NCBI RefSeq assembly: GCF_964340395.1
Contig: NC_135553.1
Coordinates: 6,976,501 to 7,040,500, forward strand
Length of the DNA: 64,000 nucleotides
DNA from: Glandiceps talaboti
Taxonomy: Eukaryota > Hemichordata > Enteropneusta > Spengelidae
Direction: 5' to 3'
Shown here: positions 1 to 9,262 of the stretch, piece after piece
Numbering within the stretch: the first letter of the stretch is position 1
Layout of the letters: every line of letters starts with the position of its first letter
Notes under the pieces: model-generated
The model's input: the letters and a program-made list of their open reading frames with translations, nothing else
Told to the model about the DNA's origin: nothing
Databases searched by the model: none
Program-made: the position numbers and the translations under genes

Positions 1-539
1 TGACGATACGAGGCTGTCGCTATTTCACCGAGGTTCTTTCCACTGACGTTATTGTTATCGTGTCCACTTTCCTTATATTTTTCCAACTCGGATTTCATAT
101 CTGTGATGACATCGGTCAGAGCTGTGATGTAGTTTTTCGCCAGTGACAACGTTTCTATTTTGGATAATTTCCTTTCACACTTTACATGAGGAATCACATT
201 TCGTAAATGTTGGAAGGCGTCATTCAGGGAATGCATTCGCATCCTTTCTCTCTCGTTGCTTTCCAAACGCCGCAGATTTCTTTCCCGTGCATTAGCAGGT
301 CGGCGGCGCCGTGCATGTTTTTTTGCCATTCCAGTCGGTTTTGTATCTGTTGTCTCTCCGTTGACGGATTCAGAACTGGCCGTAGAACTAGCTCGATCAG
401 CCGAACTATCAAAAGCTGAGTCTTCTGTTGAACGCCTAAGGCCTCGGCGTCGTTTTCTCGGCGACGCTTCTTTCATGATGTCTCCCCAAACGTCGCTATC
501 CGCAACATCATACAAGCTTTCCTCAAGGTTATGATCCAT
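1..539 (-). CDS. bhlha15: Mist1/dimmed-type bHLH transcription factor (BHLHA15), 5' part of coding region, runs off left edge
   Basis: The minus strand has one open frame from an ATG at 537-539 to the left window edge: 179 codons, no stop, no visible intron. Residues 1-50 are acidic ([18 protein letters not shown]) and then basic ([10 protein letters not shown]). Residues 51-75 are Ser/Thr-rich, and an Arg-rich patch (KKHARRRR) lies just before the bHLH. The bHLH spans about residues 90-145. Its basic region and helix 1 start [20 protein letters not shown], with E98 as the invariant E-box-contacting Glu, then HLRNVIPHV. Helix 2 is [33 protein letters not shown] and [15 protein letters not shown] are hallmarks of vertebrate Mist1 and insect dimmed and separate it from neurogenin, Oligo or Twist factors. 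Known family role: nuclear E-box-binding dimer that scales up the secretory machinery in exocrine or neuroendocrine cells. The start is chosen because it is the first ATG of the frame and an acidic N-terminus follows. The C-terminus is missing from the window. Confidence 0.94.
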   Translation of the reverse strand, partial: MDHNLEESLYDVADSDVWGDIMKEASPRKRRRGLRRSTEDSAFDSSADRASSTASSESVNGETTDTKPTGMAKKHARRRRPANARERNLRRLESNERERMRMHSLNDAFQHLRNVIPHVKCERKLSKIETLSLAKNYITALTDVITDMKSELEKYKESGHDNNNVSGKNLGEIATASYR

Positions 540-623
540 GGTATTAATCTTCGGTTTAAGCGAACGAACCATAACAAGGCAGTCTGTAAAAAGGTCAAAT
601 TATATTTTCGTCGGTATACAAAC

Positions 624-635
624 TAAATATATATT
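624..635 (-). promoter_or_regulatory. TATA-like element upstream of the bHLH gene
   Basis: On the minus strand this reads AATATATATTTA, about 85-95 bp upstream of the start codon. If used, transcription would begin near 595-600 and give a 5' UTR of about 60 bases. In AT-rich DNA such strings occur by chance, so this rests on position only. Confidence 0.35.
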
Positions 636-778
636 CAAGCGTAGACCTAGCGGTAAAAGATCGGATGGGCTATTTCCCACTAGCAAAAAAATACGGGCAC
701 TGAAAGAACACGATGGCCGTTTAGTAGAGTAAAGTTAATAGTAGACGCGGAGTGAATACCTTTCCCAATAACATACAC

Positions 779-792
779 CGACGTCACATTGG
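779..792 (-). promoter_or_regulatory. CCAAT box fused to a CRE-like site, proximal promoter of the bHLH gene
   Basis: The minus strand reads CCAATGTGACGTCG: a CCAAT box, then TGACGTC seven bases on. It lies about 240 bp upstream of the ATG and about 180 bp from the inferred start site. CCAAT next to a TGACGT core resembles the NF-Y plus ATF6/XBP1 arrangement of unfolded-protein-response promoters, and vertebrate Mist1 is a known XBP1 target. The spacing is not that of the classical ERSE, so regulation by these factors is inference. Confidence 0.45.
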
Positions 793-1278
793 AAGTGTCA
801 GCAGAGTATCACAGTAGTGCATTTAAATGTCTTCTATATCTAAAAAATTGATGACGCAATAACAGACACTTGATGACGTTCATTCAGGAATTCATATATT
901 CCGTTATGCTATCACGAAAACCAATTACGGTCTATAGTCATTGGGAACTAAAAAAAACCAACCACAATATTCTCAATAATATTAAAATCAGCCCACCTAC
1001 CTGAAATCTGACGAAAACCACACACCCACTCCAACCACAAAGAAAGTAAAAGATAAACTCCAATTGTTGGCACTAAAAATAAAGGGCTCGTGTTATAACA
1101 GTAGATGTGCAAAGGACGATCAAGGAGTCGGAAGTGGCACACGTGTAGGTGGGGGTAGGCGTATGCCGTCTACGTAAGCCAACGGCTGAAAGACGTAAAT
1201 AAACCACTCTATGCTCATTAGCTACATATTCATATCCCGAAGGTATTGAATCTCATTTCCAATCAAACAGGGCGAAAT

Positions 1279-1292
1279 CGGTCACGTGACTA
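1279..1292. promoter_or_regulatory. Palindromic CACGTG E-box (GTCACGTGAC), copy 1
   Basis: CGGTCACGTGACTA contains the 10-base palindrome GTCACGTGAC, the binding site of MITF/TFE/USF-type bHLH-Zip factors. The same 14 bases recur at 2247-2260, both upstream of the bHLH gene. Confidence 0.4.
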
Positions 1293-1642
1293 TAGTAATC
1301 CGGTGTGGAGATCTATCATTGGTGGAGTCAAATGATGGTTATTAATATTCATATCTAATTATCCTGAGTTTACCTTGTCCGAGTCTCTACCCTTTTATTA
1401 CACGGATATTCATTAATCCTTGCTCAATTTGACAGAATTGTACTGCTGATTGATGCGAATTAGCTGTTTTTGTAGAAAGGAAACAAAATTGTACAATCGC
1501 CGTACAGAAATATCATCAATTGTAGCCGTTTGATTATATCTCGTTTTACATGCTGACAGCAAGCTTGAAAGCGATTATGTTTTATAGCGCCATTCCTGTT
1601 TCTAAAGAACAGGTTTCTCGTTCTGACCTCATTTTAGAGTGA

Positions 1643-1650
1643 TGACGTCA
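1643..1650. promoter_or_regulatory. Perfect CRE palindrome TGACGTCA
   Basis: Full consensus for CREB/ATF dimers, 1.1 kb upstream of the bHLH start codon. It is one of ten exact copies in the window. Confidence 0.4.
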
Positions 1651-2246
1651 AGTGAAGGAATCTTCGGCTATAATTATCCGGTTTAGAAACAGAAAATGTA
1701 TACAAGAATAACTGTACCGTATCAACATAATGAGCTACACGAACACGTAAAAACACCTAAAAAGGAAAGTATTTAAAATCGAATAGATATTTCACGGATA
1801 ATCACCTTGCCGTTATAAATTTCGCAAAAAAAAATATTTTGCTGAGGTATTATTTTGATATAGATCAAGCAATTTTATTACTCTATAAATTTGTAATAGT
1901 TTTTTGGATTTTTGTTTGTTTAAATTCATGGGTAGTTTATTATGACATTAATTGATAAAGACTGAAGTACGGCTTATTTATATTTACCGAGGGTTCTGTA
2001 CGCTGTTACAGGCCAGATATTCGTATTAGGTGGTTAGACGAAGAAGAAAATGAAACTGATATCTTAATTTTTTGAATATTAATATATCATTATAATGTGA
2101 TGCCTTTTAGAATACAATAACATTATTACTACTAACCTTGAACTTCAGATCTTTCACTCCTCCGGAAGTTGCAATTTTAGTATCAAATGTGTACATGTAA
2201 ATGTATGTATCTGGAGTCGGGGGAGGTTTGGCGTGGCAGTGTCATG

Positions 2247-2260
2247 CGGTCACGTGACTA
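2247..2260. promoter_or_regulatory. Palindromic CACGTG E-box, copy 2
   Basis: Identical 14-mer CGGTCACGTGACTA to that at 1279-1292, same orientation, 968 bp further upstream. Flanking bases beyond the 14-mer do not match, so it does not look like part of a longer duplication. Confidence 0.4.
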
Positions 2261-4051
2261 CGGTTGGTATTTTATGCTTTTAGCGGTACCCACACGTTTC
2301 CTTTCCGTTTCTATTTGAAGGAAATGTAGACGATAAAAAAAGACACTATTTGTAAATGTTGATATTGTCGACAGAAAAAGGGCAATACCAAGGATTGTTT
2401 TGGAGGAATTGTTGAAATTCGATGGTGCAGGTCGGGACGTGTTGCATTTCCTTGCATTTGAGGGATGTATATAGTGTAATGAATGGACAGCAATTGTGTA
2501 AATTGCATCAAATACATTACATATACTTGGTATATTGTTGACATGTATAGAGTAACTTATATAGCCTACAACAGTTTCGTACCACGTAAACCTATTCTGT
2601 ATTGTACATAAAATTTGTATACATTACACACATAGACACCCTTTCCCAATGTACCTCAATTGACCGACGCAGACGCATTTTTGTTCATGGATTATTTTTT
2701 TTTTTTATTAAATCGACGATTTTCGACGGCAAAAATGATGAGAAAGAGATAAATAATCCTCGATGGATACATAGTTGTAGATATGAAATTTATCATCAGG
2801 GTGTTATAGAGTGTTGTCATTTGAACAAGATATTTAAAACCTAGCGATTTGTTGCAGATAAAAATAGTAAGTTAATCAAACAAAGAGGCGTTCAAAGTTT
2901 TCTGACGAAGCGCACAAAATAAACAATATTTTACGAAATATTAAAACGTCGGTCAATTTGCGTGCTGGTTTAAACAGTACACCATCATACTACGAAACGA
3001 CAACTGTTTTTACCCCGGAACTGTATTTACAAGCTTAAAAATCTAATTTTAACCGAAAGGGAATACATTTTGAATATGATAAATTCTCGCCAACAGGGGA
3101 ATAACCTGCTGTGTCTGGTAAGGATTAGTGATGTCAAGCAAATATCCCACCGAGTCAGAAAATTTGTAGGACTTGCATGAATCGGTTAATCGAGACAATA
3201 TTAAGGTTTTGTAAAAACGCGGAATTCAGTTTAATAGAGATCATGGATGCACAGAGATGGAAGATGATTAACACATATGTTGAACCCCATTAATTCATAT
3301 TGTTCTAATCCAGCATCTGTGCTGCCTAAATTTCAATATCAATGACCTCTGAGTTGAATGATGATCCCTTTCTCTATCTCACTCGCTATCTATTAATGTC
3401 TGTTTTTAAATCACCCTACCATTCAACCCCTACCATACATGTACATATCAAATTGTACGTATATTTCTCTCATGTCTGTTTGTCAAAATTGAACTCGGAC
3501 ACAAGCATTAAAACACGCATGCGCTCCTTAAAGTAAACGATTTAAACTGAAAAAAATTGCGTTGTTGCGCCTTATCACATACACATAACGTACATACTAC
3601 AGACTTCGTTTAACATATTGTGACCCACACATGTTTTTTATTTAAAGTCGAATGGAGTAAATGTGAAATTAATTAATCGACGTGGGAGGAGCTGTGCTTG
3701 CGAACTGTTTGAGAATAAATATAATATGGAGACGATATAGAACATCGACATACACAAAAATGTTTAATCGTGACAACTTTGGATCACATTAATACTTTTT
3801 GTTGAAACGTATGTACTGCTTCAGTTGGTTTTTATTTCAGGATCTCTACAGCACGACTACTAGGGTGGTACGCGTCATCAACTTACCATGTTTGACTTCA
3901 ATTGCCTTAAATGATACTCGGGCACACAGGGCAGCACGACGACCACGGGCTTCATCTATGAAAGTGACTCGTACATTTTTGAGAAATATATCGCGTCAGA
4001 AATTCTCATGTAATTTCACATCTATAATCATCCATCAATAAAATGACCTTG

Positions 4052-4109
<58 letters not shown>

Positions 4110-4152
4110 TGTCTGTCTGTCTGTATGTCTGTCTGCCTGTCTGTGTTTGTTT
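4052..4152. repeat. (GT)n then (GTCT)n compound microsatellite
   Basis: About 27 GT units run to 4108, followed by imperfect GTCT units with GTAT, GCCT and GTTT variants. Confidence 0.95.
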
Positions 4153-4481
4153 GTGTTTGCGTGTTTAGAGGTACGATAATAAACAACAACACAGAACGGT
4201 TGGATTGAGGGGATTACCTGGAAAACTCCATCAAATTGTTTTAGCTTTCCATCCCCGTAAAAGTAGAGTAGCCTAGGCTATTTCCGTCAATTATGACGAA
4301 CTTGATTTTGCTTTCACTAAAATCTGAAATATGTCGGAAAAAATAGTAAGCTTTAGAACATAAACAGCAAGAATGAAAGGATGATTTATACTGCAGGTCA
4401 AAGTAGGTGTATTTGATTTGTCGTCACAATCTGTGCATACATACTGCAAATTCAGAATGTGACACTGACCTGTTGTTTACA
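4153..4481. other. Non-coding spacer between microsatellites
   Basis: Unique-looking AT-rich sequence without a gene or repeat that I can recognise. Confidence 0.45.
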
Positions 4482-4706
4482 CCCTGTGTGTGTGTGTGTG
4501 TGGGGGGGATGTCTGTCTGTCTGTCTGTATGTATGTATGTATGTATGTATGTATGTATGTATGTATGTAGGTAGGTAGGTAGGTAGGTAGGTAGGTAGGT
4601 AGGTAGGTAGGTAGGTAGGTAGGTATGTATGTATGTATGTATGTATGTATGTATGTATGTATGTATGTATGTATGTATGTATGTATGTATGTATGAGTGA
4701 GTGAGT
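4482..4706. repeat. Compound tetranucleotide microsatellite
   Basis: Blocks follow each other in order: (TG)n, a G run, (GTCT)4, (GTAT)n, about 14 GTAG units, (GTAT)n again and (GAGT)n. Each step changes one base of the unit, as expected from point mutation followed by slippage expansion. Open frames across it are artefacts. Confidence 0.95.
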
Positions 4707-5665
4707 TATGTATTGTGTGTGCTGTCATTACCAAGTTTATCTCCCATCACTATCCTGTATGCGTTATAAAATACGCAAACTAAATTTCATAAAGATTATC
4801 GTCGTTAAAGGCTATCATATTTCAACTACAATGTTGACATAAAAAAAATAATTAATTCTGGAAATTGCGTCTACAATAAGGGCAAAACGTGCCAAAACGC
4901 TGTTATTTGGTAGACAATTAATGAATTGGAGAGGCTCTTGTATGCTTATTTCATTTGAAAGAACATTTTATGCCAACACGTATTACTTTCAGTCTCTATT
5001 TATATCGGCCTTATCTCATTTGTTAAATGTATACCATACACTGTCATGACCCGTTTTGACGTTTCAATAAAAGAAGCCCAACTCTTGGATGAATGACTGA
5101 ACAATTGAAAGGATACGACTTTTGCGTAAAATAAAAGGAAAACAGTAAAAGTATAAATTGTGATGGTACTGTTGTAAGAATGATGTGATATGTGATCTAG
5201 CTGAAAATGATAGACATTAGCGATCGGCTCTAATTACAATTGACAGAGTAAGACAATACTTCCTTAAACTCTATTACATAATTATCAAAATTACATTTAC
5301 TGTGTTTGGTATTATTAATGTTCACTATGTGTTCTAATATGCCATTATTAGGCTTATCTGCATAAGCATTATAACTTCTAATGGTTTTAAATTGACAATG
5401 GTTTTTAACCCTTTAGATTATTTTATGTGCATATCTAATTTGCTAGTTCGTTTGATGCACTTGAACTGCAAAAAATTAGTTTTTAATTACAGTAAACTGT
5501 ACATAATTAAGTGTATATAATGGTAAATTGCTGTTTCAATCTGAAGTGATTAGATCAATAATTTGTCATCTTCTGTCAGGCGTACTAAAGTGTTAATTAA
5601 TAGATAGATCATTGGATAAGTGCATGGACCATGAAGGCTTGTACGTTGGAATTAATGTTTACTGT
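4707..5665. other. Non-coding AT-rich DNA
   Basis: I see no gene, RNA or transposon. ORFs are short and A/T-driven. Confidence 0.45.
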
Positions 5666-5824
5666 ACATACATACATACATATACATGTATGTATGTCTG
5701 AATATGCATGTATGTATGTATGTATGTATGTATGTATGTATGTATGTATGTATGTATGTATGTATGTATGTATGTATGTATGTATGTATGTATGTATGTA
5801 TGTATGTATGTATGTATGTATGTG
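5666..5824. repeat. (TATG)n microsatellite
   Basis: A short (ACAT)n block at 5666-5682 is followed by a nearly pure (TATG)n array at 5708-5822, about 29 units. The two blocks are complementary and can pair as a hairpin. Confidence 0.95.
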
Positions 5825-6437
5825 TATATCATTCTGTACAATCAAGGAAAGCTACATTCATAGTCTACAACCGTTACGCCCACTTTATTCATTTCTAGAG
5901 GTCATAGTGGTATTGGCACCGCACTGAGTGAAGAACCAGTAAACAACACAATTTAGGAACACATCAAAGTTTAGGGTTATTGCCAGCTGGTCTCAATACT
6001 TCAATAGAGAGTTTCTAGATGTGCTGGCTACAAGATGACGTCACAAATAGACATAGCACTATTTTTACACAGTCAATTAATGTACATACAGAATGTCTTG
6101 CATACACAAAGCAATAACCATATGTATTGTATCATCTGTGACAACTTCATATCATTATGCATATTATCATTACTTCAAAACGTTGTAGTGATACATTTAA
6201 TACTAATATTACCGCTGTATTTTGTCATTAAAGTGGTCATATGGATGAGAAATGAGTACTTATTATTTTAATTCTAACGGCTAGAATAATTACTATTTGT
6301 TACTACTTCAGAAAAAAATATGAAAATATATTGGATATTTCCAAACGCAATAAAATGCGACAAAATATTCGTAGAAGACACATTCACTCAAATACATTCC
6401 CTCAAATACTTAACAGATGAAATTGATTTTTTGTCAT
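5825..6437. other. Non-coding DNA with one CRE palindrome
   Basis: No gene recognised. A perfect TGACGTCA lies at 6036-6043. Confidence 0.4.
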
Positions 6438-7335
6438 TAATTTTTTACCCAGAAGGTAAATGTCGGGTTCAAATATAAAGGTCACATCTGATAATATATG
6501 GATAGGTACTTGAACTAGTGGCTGTCTTTTTTTGTTCTTGGACTTTTTTGTGGATTTTCACTCATAATATAACTATCATTCAGAAAGAAGTGATGCAAAT
6601 ACCAACATGACACATGTGTACATGTGTCTTTTGTTCTGTATGTATCACCTTTGGACAAGATTTGAAAGAAATTGATCACATATAAATACCACAAATGTAC
6701 AAATAAAATAATGTGCAAGAAGTGTCTTGATGTTAGTAATTGACCCTGAAGGTCAAGGTCATTGGAAATGATCATGGTCTTAAAAAGAAAACTTGCCCCG
6801 ATAACATAGGAGTAGACACTTGAATGCAGTTATTATATATTACAGTTGTTAGTTTAATATGCAGTAGAAACGGGTTTTTACAACAAATGTGGCTGCCATT
6901 CAAGCACTACCATGAAGGTCGAGGCTTGGGTCAAATATAATGACGCCGGCAGAATTAGAGAATGTAACATTTTATACTATATGAGCAGACACGTGAATTA
7001 ACTATTTTGTCTAATTATTACGGAGCAGTTGCTAAAATTGTTGGTTTTTACACTAAATATGTCTGCGATTAAGTTAAAAAGAAGTACAAATGGTGGATTT
7101 ACATAGTTGTTGAATTATACAGTAAATGTTGATTTTTTTTAAAATACCAATATAACTAACATTCAGTCAATTTTGCATTTGTCGCAAACCAAAGTGACAT
7201 GCACATGTCCCATATGATATGTCACACTTGTGCCAGGTTTGAATGAAATCGGATGTTGCTTGTCAGAGAACGGACGGACGGACGCAATAACGCACAAAGA
7301 CGGATGGACGGACAGATTCTATTTGAGGGTCTAAA
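6438..7335. repeat. Degenerate AGGTCAAGGTCA-type interspersed repeat, possibly tandem
   Basis: Similar blocks recur at about 6460-6520, 6745-6830 and 6925-7000. Each couples a GGGTCAAATATAA or AAGGTCAAGGTCA start to a later (G/A)GACACTTGAA-like stretch. The region ends with ACGGACGGACGGACG and GATGGACGGACAG units (7268-7315) after a TTTGAATGAAATCGG string. Such AGGTCA and ACGG-unit repeats are common in molluscan and other marine invertebrate genomes. Copies are too diverged for exact unit boundaries. Confidence 0.45.
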
Positions 7336-7630
7336 AATTTGTAAAAGGTTTTCTATTGTTCATACATGTCATGAAGTAATTTGAAAACGACGTGCCTAAA
7401 CACCACAAGTATTCAGTACATCTTGTCCAGTCTGCACATACGGTCTGTTACTTGGCTATATAATGATAGATGTGATATTAAAATAAATAGCTGATTACTT
7501 TTGTTTTACGCAGTTTAATTACATATCACTCCCTGTACCAATAATAACAAACGTTTTACCTCTCCAAACTTGAAACACCATATTTATCGACGCACACGTA
7601 TATGTACATATATCATTTTTAAAACACAAA

Positions 7631-7642
7631 TTAACACAAATA

Positions 7643-7723
<81 letters not shown>

Positions 7724-7737
7724 CATTTTTGTGTTAA
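7631..7737. repeat. (TA)n array bounded by an inverted repeat
   Basis: About 35 TA units (7646-7715) lie between TTAACACAAATATGA (7631-7645) and TCATTTTTGTGTTAA (7723-7737), inverted copies with one mismatch. The whole can form one long hairpin or cruciform. Confidence 0.85.
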
Positions 7738-7809
7738 AGTGAGTGCAAATAAACTCTAGCATATTTATGATATGAACTTTGTGCCTCTATGATCATGTTG
7801 TCATTTCAA

Positions 7810-7897
7810 TTTCTGAATGTAACTCAAAGTTTATAACATGTCATCGACTCGTTTCTAAATGTAACTCAAAGTTTATAACATGTTATCGACTCGTTAC
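7810..7897 (+). repeat. Tandem duplication, 42-bp unit, 2 copies
   Basis: Unit 7810-7851 is repeated at 7852-7893 with two or three substitutions. Both carry AATGTAACTCAAAGTTTATA. Recent local duplication. Confidence 0.9.
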
Positions 7898-8350
7898 TTT
7901 AGTTTGGTCAATATACAACACTACATAGCTCTCAGTTACAAGCGATGATAAATGTGTTAAAGAAAATTCTCCATATGAAACAAGACTAATATCGAAAGAA
8001 CATTCGGTTTTGTACAGGTCCCTTTAAAGAACATTTACTTGTAGTTATTGTAATCAGCCTGTTGTTGTACAAGTACTCACACCGTAAGCATACCAGCAAC
8101 ATGCAACTCAACAATGGGATTATGATAAATAAACTATGAAAATATCATATTCACAATAACACACATGCACACCAGCACCAACACACACACACACAGGCAT
8201 ACACACAGACATAGGGATGCACAAGAACGTCATAGTAATTAAACCATGATAGGTAAATATGTTAATTATGTCATGACCTGTGCCCTATTATTCACATTTA
8301 TGCAAACAACTTGTTATGAATGTAGGATATTCTTTAGCCCCATGTCGTGT
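7898..8350. other. Non-coding DNA with a CA-rich patch
   Basis: A short imperfect (CA)n block occurs at about 8160-8210. Nothing else recognised. Confidence 0.45.
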
Positions 8351-8351
8351 A

Positions 8352-8499
8352 ATGTATGTATGTATGTATGTATGTATGTATGTATGTATGTATGTATGTA
8401 TGTATGTATGTATGTATGTATGTATGTATGTATGTATGTATGTATGTATGTATGTATGTATGTATGTATGTATGTATGTATGTATGTGTCAATGTACTA

Positions 8500-8580
<81 letters not shown>
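8352..8580. repeat. (GTAT)n followed by (TA)n
   Basis: About 34 GTAT units (8352-8487), a short CAATGTACTAG junction, then about 40 TA units (8501-8580). The TA block abuts the left outer arm of the inverted-repeat element that follows. Confidence 0.95.
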
Positions 8581-8586
<6 letters not shown>

Positions 8587-8714
8587 TATGAATATGAGTG
8601 TCTCGCTGGAGAGAACAGTGCTCGATGCAAATATTAGTAGCAGAGCATTATAGACTTAATTCAAAAGAATAAGGATGTAAAAAGTCGTTCCTCAGAGATT
8701 TTGACAATTACTAT

Positions 8715-8763
8715 TTAGTTGTCCGATGATCGCTCGAAGCGTGAAACTCTGAGTAACGACTTA
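8715..8763 (+). ncRNA. Hammerhead ribozyme, type I topology, near-complete core
   Basis: Helix I: AGTTGT (8717-8722) pairs with ACGACT (8756-8761), six pairs including one G-U. The conserved box is CCGATGA (8723-8729), one change (position 4, U to C) from CUGAUGA. Helix II: CGCT (8731-8734) pairs with AGCG (8738-8741), loop CGA. The second core box GAAA is 8743-8746. Helix III is ACT/AGT (8746-8748, 8752-8754) with loop CTG. The cleavage triplet is GTA, with the scissile bond after A8755. All parts are in the correct order and spacing. Two defects, the U4 change and a U-U mismatch at the base of helix II, suggest reduced or lost activity in this copy. The inner inverted repeat gives a competing hairpin. 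Confidence 0.6.
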
Positions 8764-8788
8764 CTACATCCTTATTCTTTTGAAGTAA

Positions 8789-8790
8789 GG

Positions 8791-8856
<66 letters not shown>

Positions 8857-8980
8857 ATCCATTCATCCATCCCCCATCCGTCCATCCATCCATCCATCCA
8901 TCCATCCATCCATCCATACATACATACATACATACATACATACATACATACATACATACATACATACATACATACATACA
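8789..8980. repeat. (AT)n-(CATC)n-(CATA)n compound microsatellite
   Basis: About 33 AT units (8789-8854), then CATC units with a few variants (8855-8916), then about 16 CATA units. The array lies inside the inverted-repeat element. Confidence 0.95.
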
Positions 8981-9055
8981 ACCGTACACATATATTACTA
9001 TACTATTGCATTGAGAACTGTTCTCTCCATTGAGACACTTTATATATGAATACAG

Positions 9056-9262
9056 ACATACACACACACACACACACATACATATATAAACACATACATG
9101 CCACCATACATGCTAACATACATACATACATACATACATACATACATACATACATACATACATACATACATACATACACACACACACGACACACACACAG
9201 ACACACACACATACATACATACATACATACATACATACACACACATACACATATATATAAAC
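9056..9262. repeat. (CA)n / (ACAT)n compound microsatellite
   Basis: CA units at 9058-9078, ACAT units at 9117-9176, a CA-rich block to 9210, more ACAT units to 9238, then CA/TA units. Confidence 0.95.

Larger units (their letters stand above)
793..4051. other. Intergenic DNA upstream of the bHLH gene
   Basis: No gene or recognisable transposon. It holds the two CACGTG palindromes and the CRE listed separately. Short ORFs here lack domain signatures, coding-like composition or plausible splice contexts. This is the most likely place for enhancers of the bHLH gene. Confidence 0.5.
8581..9048 (+). mobile_element. Nested inverted-repeat element with hammerhead-like core, candidate Penelope-like element terminus
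   Basis: Outer arms 8581-8639 and 8998-9048 are inverted copies sharing GTGTCTC, GGAGAGAACAGT and CTC(G/A)ATGCAA. Inside them, inner arms 8660-8697 and 8747-8784 are also inverted copies sharing TTCAAAAGAATAAGGATGTA and AGTCGTT. Between the inner and right outer arm sit (TA)n, (CATC)n and (CATA)n arrays. The strand between the inner arms folds as a hammerhead. A second locus at 21756-22112 has the same plan and shares ACAGTGCTC, GCAGAGC and GCGTGAAACTC. Hammerheads with a tiny helix III and inverted terminal repeats are known in Penelope-like retroelements, so I infer a tail-to-tail remnant of such an element. No protein-coding part is left. Confidence 0.6.
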
